From: Dipteris shenzhenensis
Lineage: Eukaryota; Polypodiophyta; Polypodiopsida; Gleicheniales
Assembly: GCA_047967505.1 (NCBI GenBank)
Contig: CM106541.1
Direction: 5' to 3' (one strand)
Length of the DNA: 64,000 nt
Part shown: in pieces, positions 57,537 to 64,000 of the stretch
Layout of the letters: each line of letters starts with the position of its first letter
Numbering within the stretch: position 1 is the first letter of the stretch
The notes under the pieces: generated by a model
What the model saw: only the letters and a program-made list of their open reading frames with translations
Database searches by the model: none
What the model was told of the DNA's origin: nothing
Translations under genes and position numbers: made by a program

Positions 57537-58168
57537 CTTGATTTACCTGTGCAACACATGGCTAGACATCAGTTTTGCGAATGGTGTACTAAGGAGGTTT
57601 TCCAATAAGGCCCGAGAGAACCATTGGAGGGCAGGGATGCGGGTGCTGAAATACATCAAAGGCACACTTGATTATGGCATCACCTATACCAAGGGCAACA
57701 TCTTGATCAAATTCTATGACTCGGATTAGGTAGGAGACGTGGACAGTAGGAGATCAGTGACAGGGTACTATTTCTCACTTGGATTTGGAGTTGTGTCATG
57801 GGTCAACAAGAAGCAACCCACAGTTGCTCTTTCTTCTACCGAGGCCGAGTACAAATCTGCATGCTTTGCTTCTTCCGAAGCAGTGTGGTTGAGGAGGATT
57901 TTGGGGGACATGGGTGCACTGTAGAACAAGCCTACACAGTTATCATGTGACAATCAGAGTTGCATGGCGATTGCAAAGAACCCGGTGTTCCACGCTCGCA
58001 CAAAACACATTGAGATTCAATATCACTTTGTACGCGATCATGGATGGAGAGGTCGACTTGGTGTACTGTCCGACTACAGAGAATGCTGTGAACATCTTCA
58101 CGAAGGCCCTTGGAAGAGACTTGCTAGAGAGGCATCTTCATCGACTTGGCATTGGGCCAAAAAAGTAA
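57537..58168 (+). pseudogene. Copia element 1 RNase H
   Basis: [34 protein letters not shown] and DNQSCMAIAKNPVFHARTKH are standard copia RNase H blocks; the C-terminal NAVNIFTKAL lies one frame over after a frameshift near 58040. TAG at 57727 replaces the Trp normally following DSD; TAG at 57922 follows GAL. The natural end is at 58168, just before the polypurine tract (58190-58198). Confidence 0.9.
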
Positions 58169-58198
58169 GTTCACTTGCGGGTGGACATTGAGGGGGGG

Positions 58199-58519
58199 TG
58201 TTAGATATCAATGCTCCACTCTTATGTAACTACGTGGGAACCAGCTAACTCTACTTGTAAGCCCGCCATATGAGGAGAAGGCATTTGAGTAGCTCGGTTA
58301 TCCGGTAGGTCCTGGTTTGGACACCAGATGGGGGCCATGTGTGGCCTGATGGCTGGATGGCTTCAGATAGAGTTGGCACACTGCCAACTAGGCTACATGC
58401 AAGTGTGGGAAGGCATCCCTTGACTGACCGCACTGAGGGTAGATGGAGCATTTCTCGGGGCAGCACACTCTCAGGTTACGGGGTCTGTTTGGAGCCTCAG
58501 ATGATCCTGGATGGCTGTG
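58199..58519 (+). mobile_element. Truncated 3' LTR of copia element 1
   Basis: Preceded by GAGGGGGGG. Matches 53368 onward for about 320 bp, then stops at GGCTGTG where the reverse-oriented copia element 2 begins. The rest of this LTR is not seen in the window; it would lie beyond the inserted element. Confidence 0.9.
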
Positions 58520-58877
58520 TGAAGATAGTGGGAGAGGGAAGGAGTCTCTTGCGGCTTTCTCACATACATAATGGGGGAATACATACAAAGGTGGAGGCTA
58601 GGAACAGTTTTCCTCTTCTTAGTTGTGAAAGCCAAAAGAACTCTAGTATAAAGAAAATAGGAGAACCCTATATGTGGGTCTCAAACCAAACTCAACTAAC
58701 TAAGGTGGCATACTAACTGAGCCACCAACGAGCCACGAACTAGAGTACATAAGGATAGCTATCATCCAGCTATTATTCATGGGCGGTGTACCAACCACAT
58801 TTGCAGCTAACAAGTCAGTGACATAAATGCAGAACGGTCACCCTGGCATATCAGGAGTAGAGCGCGATATCTCAACA
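58518..58877 (-). mobile_element. 3' LTR of copia element 2
   Basis: On the minus strand it begins TGTTGAGATATCGCGC at 58877 and ends CTTCACA at 58518 (TG...CA). The polypurine tract CGAGGGGGAG (58878-58887) lies just upstream on the minus strand. It inserted into the 3' LTR of copia element 1; the 5-bp flank on this side is GGCTG. Confidence 0.85.
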
Positions 58878-58903
58878 CTCCCCCTCGAGCTCAATCCCAA
58901 TTC

Positions 58904-59542
58904 CTACACACCAAGCAGGTCTCTGAACTTGCGCAGCTTCTCTGCGCCCAATGCCTTCGTGAATATGTCAGCTACCTGATCCTCTGTGCTGACATAAACT
59001 AGATCAATAAGACCTTGTAAAACCTTCTCCCGCACATAGTGATAATGCACCTCAATGTGCTTTGTTCTAGCATGATAGACTGGGTTATTTGCCAAGTGTA
59101 TACTGCTCATGTTGTCACAATAAATGACAACTGGCCCATTTGTAGACTAATGCATATCATAGAGTAGCTTATGCAACCAAGATACCTCACATGCAGCCAT
59201 TGTTGCACCCCTGTACTCAGCCTCTGTGCTCGACAAGGCAATTGTAGGCTGTTTCTTGTTGCTCCACCCAAAAGAGAACACATATCCACTGGTAGATCGT
59301 CTATCAGAAATACTACCAGCCCAATCAGCATCAGTGTATCCATGCAACTGTATTTGAACCCCAGCCTCATAAAATAGTCCATAGTGCAATGTGGACTTCA
59401 CATACCTAAGTATGTGTCTAGCTGCATCCAAATGCAATTTCCTTGGAGCCTGCATAAACTGACTTACCAATCCAACAACATAGCTCAAATTTGGCCTGGT
59501 AATAGTCATATAAATCAAACTTCCTACTATGCGTCTGTACAT
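58904..59542 (-). pseudogene. Copia element 2 RNase H
   Basis: LIYMTITRPNLSYVVGLVSQ, HILRYVKSTLHYGL, YTDADWAGSISDRRSTSGY and [17 protein letters not shown], followed by TAG near 59147, then SSIHLANNPVYHARTKHIEV and DIFTKALG. The single TAG falls where a CAG codon would fit. All acidic motifs are visible. Confidence 0.9.
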
Positions 59543-59553
59543 AGTAGGGTCTT

Positions 59554-60230
59554 CTAGAAGCTCACTGCATCTGCACTCAACTTCAGATTCTGCTCCAAAG
59601 GAACTGAAATAGGCTTACAGCCTATCATCCCATATTTGGACAGCATGTCCAATCCATACTGCCTTTGCAAGAGCTGTATCCCACTTGGTGATCTAATCAC
59701 CTCAATGCCCAAGAAATAACGCAGCTCTCCCAAATCCTTCATCTCAAACTTCTGCTTCAATAGCATTTTCACGTGAAGGATATCTTCATCACTATCACCT
59801 GTGATGATCAAATCATCAATATAAATGACAAGCAACATAATACCTTTCTCTGTTTTTCTCACATAAAGTAAGAAATTTGCCTTGGAAATCTGAAAGCCAA
59901 TAGTGACAAGATATTGTCCTATCTTGTCAGACCATGCTCTAGGTGCTTGCTTCAAGCCATACAAGGCTTTCTTCAACCCTGCAAACAAACTCAGGATGAA
60001 CAGCATGAACATAACCTGGTGGCTACTCCATAAAGACCTCTTCTTGCAAATCACCATGCAAGAAGGCATTCTTTACATCCATCTAATGTAAAGACCATCC
60101 CTTTGATGCAGCCATAGCAATGACTGTTCTTATAGTTGCCATCCTTGCAACCGGACTGAATGTTTCCTCATAATCAATGCCATATGTCTGTGCATACCCC
60201 TTGACAACTAATCTTGCCTTGTATCTGCCT
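59554..60230 (-). pseudogene. Copia element 2 reverse transcriptase, C-terminal part
   Basis: The open minus frame 59554-60069 has KKALYGLKQAPRAW, LLVIYIDDLIITGD (catalytic YIDD), KDLGELRYFLGIEV and KLSADAV. Between 60070 and 60230 the sequence still encodes [15 protein letters not shown]- and MDVKNAFLHGDL-type blocks but in changed frames, with stops. Confidence 0.9.
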
Positions 60231-61260
60231 TGTATCTGTTCATAGAACCATCTGCATTGTGCTTCACCTTATAAACCCACTTACAGCCAATTGCATTCTT
60301 GTCTTTAGGCAAAGGCACCAATTCCCATGTAGCATTTGCTTCCAAGGCATCCATTTCTTCATCCATGGCTTTCTCCCATTTTTCTTTTCCCATGGCTTGC
60401 TCAAAAGAAGTGGGTTTTGGTTCCTGTATCACTTTGACCATATAGGCATAGTGAATGGCTATAAATCCATCATATTTCAGCCTATCCATAGGATATCTAG
60501 CTCTGATAGACCTGCGCAAAATAGGCTCACTTCCAGGTGCTCTCAAAACATCCCTGGTCTTCCTTACTCCAAGTGTAACAACAGAAGGAATACCCAACTC
60601 ATCATCAATGCTCTGTTCTGAGCCACTGGATTCAACATCCACATAAGAGTGACCTGCATTCACATCAAACATGGGCTGATCTACCTTCTCTTTTCCTTTT
60701 TGTGATACCGGCATACCACTATCTGCACTGCATTGCGGACATTCTCCTAATCTCAATCTGCCTATCCATGGCGAAGTATGTGAACCACTGCTAGAGGACA
60801 CTACAGATCCACTAATATTTTGTGATTGCTGCTGTGAATTCTGTGCAGCATTACCATTTTGTGCATCTACATCAATCATCACATTTACTGGTTTATATGA
60901 GCTGCACATCTCATAAAAAACAACATCTCTACTCACTGTAAACTTATGAGTAGAAGGGTTATAGCATCTATACCCTTTCTGCTGCAGAGAATAACCAATA
61001 AAGATGCACTTCTCAGCTTTTGGATCCAACTTGGACCTCAACTCATCTGGCACATGAACATAGGCAATGCAACCAAAAATTTTCAAATGAGAAATATCTG
61101 ATTTCCTACCAGTATAAATCTCCTCTGGCGTCATGCCATGTATTGTTGCAGTGGGTGTCCTATTCATTATGTAAACCGCTGTAGCAACTGCTTCAGCCCA
61201 ATAATAATCTGGAAGGTCTTTTTCATTTAGCATGGCCCGAGATACCTCTCCAATATGCAT
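60208..61260 (-). pseudogene. Copia element 2 integrase C-terminus and reverse transcriptase N-terminus
   Basis: A 350-codon open frame: [36 protein letters not shown] and [19 protein letters not shown] (integrase C-terminal), a variable Ser-rich linker, then the reverse transcriptase start ([40 protein letters not shown]). It ends in an 11-bp tandem duplication (60215-60236) that shifts the frame. Confidence 0.9.
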
Positions 61261-61751
61261 GTTTTTCCTTTCTGCAAGTCCATTTTGCTGTGGGGTATGC
61301 CTGCATGAATATTACTGCTTTATGCCATGCTCCTGCAGGAACCTTGCAAACTCATTTGAGAGGTACTCTCCCCCTCCATCTGACCGTTTCTTTTTCAACC
61401 ATAGCTTTAAAAGCTTTGAAGTTTCTTTATTTGTAGGCCCGTTTCTTTTTCAACCATAGCTTTAAAAGCTTTAAAGTGCCCAAACACTTCACTTTGCTTT
61501 TTCATAAAATACACCCAAACTTTTCTACTGTAGTCATCAATAAAAGTGACAAAATAATGACAGCCTCCAATAGATGTAGCTTTAGTAGTCCACACATCAG
61601 AGTGGATTAATTCCAATGGCTTCTTACTCTCTTGAACATGCCTAGGAAATGGTTTCCTTGCCTGTTTTCTGAATTGACAGGCTTCACATACCTTATGCAT
61701 TTCTGCAACCTTGAATTTAGGAAATCCTACAACAATATTTTGGGCCTGCAT
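61261..61751 (-). pseudogene. Copia element 2 integrase core
   Basis: VCEACQFRKQARKPFPRH, LELIHSDVWTTKATSIGG (first Asp) and FVTFIDDYSRKVWVYFMKKQ, then VEKETGLQIKKL. The frame is destroyed by a 55-bp tandem duplication at 61386-61495. Beyond it, SDGGGEYLSNEF-type (second Asp) sequence can be read in another frame, and the stretch to 61260 has the remaining core. Confidence 0.85.
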
Positions 61752-61760
61752 TGATTTAAG

Positions 61761-62525
61761 TCATTGTACATTAACATGACCAATGTGTTTATGCCAGATA
61801 TCAATATCTGCAACTACACCGGTCCCATGTACAAACATTGCTGCACTCAATTTAGGCATGTCTGCATCCAACGTAAACATCCTACCCTTCTTCTTTCCTT
61901 TTGCTATCAAGCGACTGTTATTTTTCATATCCTCAACAAAGCATCCATGAGGATTAAATCTTACCTGCAAGCCCTGCTCAACCATTTGACCAACAAAAAC
62001 TAGGTTCTTGGTGATGTTCGGAACATGAAATGCATCAGACAGGTATTTCTTTTTCCCATCCTGCATAGACAAAGGAATTTTACCAATCTACACAATAGGA
62101 TGTGCAATATCATCACCAGTCTCCACAAATCCTGGTTTTTCCATTTTCCTTGCATCCGGCATCCATTCTGCATGACCTGTCATGTGGTTTGACGCACCTG
62201 AGTCAACATACCACACATCATTGCTTTCTTCTGCACTTGTCACAGAATTGGTCATGTGCTGAACCATAAACAAATGCTCATTTCTATCATCACCCTGTCT
62301 ACTAGAGGATGCATAATTGCCTTGTTGCAATTTTCCATTCATAATGTCATTCTGCTTTTTGTAGTAGTCTTCAGCCATATGACCCATTTTACCACAATAG
62401 TAGCATTCAACATTGCTGTTTGCATTTTGACCTCTCTGCCATCCACCACGACCTCTTTGGCTCCCCCTACCTCTAGAGTTACCACGTCCTCCTCCATAGG
62501 ACTGGTTTTCTTGAGTTTGCTGCAT
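61761..62525 (-). pseudogene. Copia element 2 gag end, protease and pre-integrase
   Basis: The frame 62088-62525 contains RGRGSQRGRGGWQRGQ (Arg/Gly-rich), a knuckle CYYCGKMGHMAEDYYKK whose last Cys is changed to Tyr, and the protease site DVWYVDSGASNHMTGH. The frame 61761-62072 continues with LSDAFHVPNITKNLVFVGQM and IDIWHKHIGHVNVQ. A stop near 62073-62088 separates them. Confidence 0.85.
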
Positions 62526-62558
62526 ATTTTGATTTCTACCACAGCCTCCAGATCGGCC

Positions 62559-62889
62559 TCATCTACCTCTGCCTCTACCTCTTCCAACATTTGAGTAGAA
62601 GACAGTTTCTTTCGAAGTTCCTCCTGAAGAAGATGCACCACCATTTCTCTGCTCTTCAGAAATTAGAAGAGCAAACAACTCCTCAAAATCAAGAAATTTT
62701 TCACGGATGGAAATGGATGTCTGGAACTGTGCATAATCCTTTCCTAGACCATTCAAGGTCACAGAAACGAAATCATCATCTTCCACTGACGACCGAATGG
62801 AAGCAAGTGCATCTGCAATTTTCTTCACCTTCATGTGGTAGTCATTGATGCTCATATTTTCTATCTGCACATTGTGCAACTCCTGCTTG
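62559..62889 (-). pseudogene. Copia element 2 gag (UBN2 domain), truncated at its N-terminus
   Basis: ELHNVQIENMSINDYHMKVK, LNGLGKDYAQFQTSISIRE and FEELFALLISEEQR are typical. Homology stops at about 62889, where different sequence begins. The N-terminal gag part, leader and 5' LTR are not in the window, consistent with an insertion here. Confidence 0.85.
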
Positions 62890-64000
62890 AAACACTTATT
62901 TCATTAATTTTGGACTCATATGTCTACTTTTGGACTATTCCTTAAAATCCTTCCCAACTGAAAAGTTTACTTTATGAAACTGTCATTCGAGAATCCAAAG
63001 TTTACTTTCTGGCACTATCATTTTCACATAAGACATTTCAAAATATCTCTCTACAATGTTGTACAAATAATGCAAAAACTACTATTAAATCCTAAATTTG
63101 TATTTCTTGTTTATAAGAATCATATTCTTAAAATAAAAAATCCGAGTTATTAGTTTAAATCCATGAAAAACCATGCTATTGAGGATTCACAACATTTTAA
63201 AAATGTATACATAAGAGACCTGTAAGACTCTTTTTACTTTCAATGCTGAAAACTATAACACTCTTGAATATTCAAGAAATTAAAAGGTTTATATACACAT
63301 GAGACATGATGGATGCCTCTTTTGTACTCCAAAAAATAGCAATAGCTATGCTTGCAATTTTACATTATCATGTCATAAGTTTTACAACAAATATTGCTCT
63401 GGATGAGTCTTTGTACAAAGGATCTCCTGTGGCCTTTTCAATAATTTAAAATTTTCCTTTACAATGAGTTTAGTACAAATGGGCGATCCAAACATTTGCT
63501 TGTTTGAATGTCCTTTTCTATCATGATCACAGAAATGAGCGATCCAAACATTTGCTTGTTCAGAATGTCCTTTCTGTCGTCACTTGTCGCTTGGGTGCCA
63601 TCTTCATTCACTCTCATCTGACAACCACCACCACCTTCACTCTTTCTCGATATTTGAATGGTGTTATCATGGGCATTCTTCATTTGCGCTATCTCCTTCT
63701 ACTTCCTCCCGGGCGAGCATCTTTGTGAACTCTGTAATGTGCATAATAATTGGTTGCGGTTATTTTATTTTGTCTTCTACATCATACCCCATGTGCTTCT
63801 TTGTTTTCTTTGACCTTGATTTCCAGGATACTATGACTGTCTCTGTGGAAAGTCTTGAAATTGCTTCATGGTTTGGGACCCATTCCTTTTTCAAACAACT
63901 ACTATACAATGTACTATTATCTTGGTTCTCCTTCCTGCCCCTTGGCTCATACCATACCGCTGTAAATGTTGTAGCTCTCCCCCGGTCATCCATGCTCACG
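62890..64000. mobile_element. Left end of a second transposon related to the 15.6-kb element
   Basis: At the break in copia gag the sequence reads AACACTTATTTCATTAATTTTGGACTC, resembling CACACTATTCAAAATTTTTGGACTT of the first element. A further TTTTGGACTATTC follows. About 870 bp inside, the minus strand encodes a homologue of the first element's HTHEDID protein C-terminus, in the same arrangement relative to the end. The other end lies beyond the window. Confidence 0.55.
63760..64000 (-). CDS. C-terminus of a second DUF7869-like protein (partial)
   Basis: The open minus frame enters from the right edge: FTAVWYEPRGRKENQ, LKKEWVPNHEAIS, VIVSWKSRSKKTKKHMGYDV. It aligns with the C-terminal 80 residues of the protein ending at 40149 (FTALWYEPKP, KREWVPNNEGLT, IIHCWKSRTRSFKKKHGYNV). 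No stop is seen within the fragment. The remainder, including the catalytic-like motifs, is outside the window. Confidence 0.7.
   Translation of the reverse strand, partial: VSMDDRGRATTFTAVWYEPRGRKENQDNSTLYSSCLKKEWVPNHEAISRLSTETVIVSWKSRSKKTKKHMGYDVEDKIK

Noticed and set aside
54159-58168. In-frame TAG/TGA codons corrected by U-to-C RNA editing, as in fern and hornwort organelles
   Set aside because: The sequence is a nuclear-type LTR retrotransposon and U-to-C editing is known for organelle transcripts. Deamination of methylated sites explains the pattern more simply, and frameshifts are also present.
1-64000. tRNA or rRNA genes
   Set aside because: I saw no cloverleaf with conserved A/B boxes and no rRNA-like conserved blocks. 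The T-arm-like sequence at 47927-47946 is better explained as a primer-binding site.

Overview
The window looks like nuclear DNA of a land plant. It has plant-type Ty1/copia and Ty3/gypsy retrotransposons, interstitial TTTAGGG-like repeats, one eight-cysteine lipid-transfer-protein gene and long AT-rich gaps. The large size of the repeats and the HTHEDID-type proteins make me lean towards a seedless vascular plant (fern or lycophyte), but that is inference and weak. Almost everything here is mobile or dead. The only intact ordinary gene I can defend is the lipid-transfer-like gene at 19189-19548 (-). Layout: 1-3766 is a Ty3/gypsy gag plus protease fragment. 3767-13105 is AT-rich, gene-poor DNA with degenerate repeats and one copia gag relic. 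13106-16612 is a copia element with an internal 1.13-kb gag-protease tandem duplication, cut by a reverse-oriented gag-only element (16613-18075). 18089-23039 holds the lipid-transfer gene, a foldback element and the first copy (-) of a histone-H3-like pseudogene family. 23040-48955 is one reverse-oriented Ty3/gypsy element with an LTR at each end, but its integrase is split by a 15.6-kb terminal-inverted-repeat DNA transposon (25071-40667). 48956-53367 holds the second H3-like copy (+) and further hairpins. 53368-58519 is a copia element whose 3' LTR was entered by a second, reverse copia (58518-62889). That copia's gag is in turn broken by what seems to be another element of the big transposon's type, which runs off the right edge. 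The 15.6-kb transposon is the most interesting object. It has 25-bp perfect terminal inverted repeats, an imperfect 8-bp target duplication and subterminal GGTGTA/TACACC arrays. It carries two divergently oriented long genes separated by an extremely GC-rich block: an unrecognised zinc-finger/acidic protein on the minus strand and a protein with DGMDQ / ADN / HTHEDID motifs (a DUF7869-like, probably RNase-H-fold transposase candidate) on the plus strand. Between them lies a large foldback made of palindromic minisatellites with telomere-like arms. A second strong finding is a pair of diverged H3-like genes with long Ser/Pro-rich N-terminal extensions. Nonsense mutations in the copia element at 53-58 kb are 11 TAG, 4 TGA and no TAA, the pattern expected from deamination of methylated CG and CHG sites in silenced DNA.
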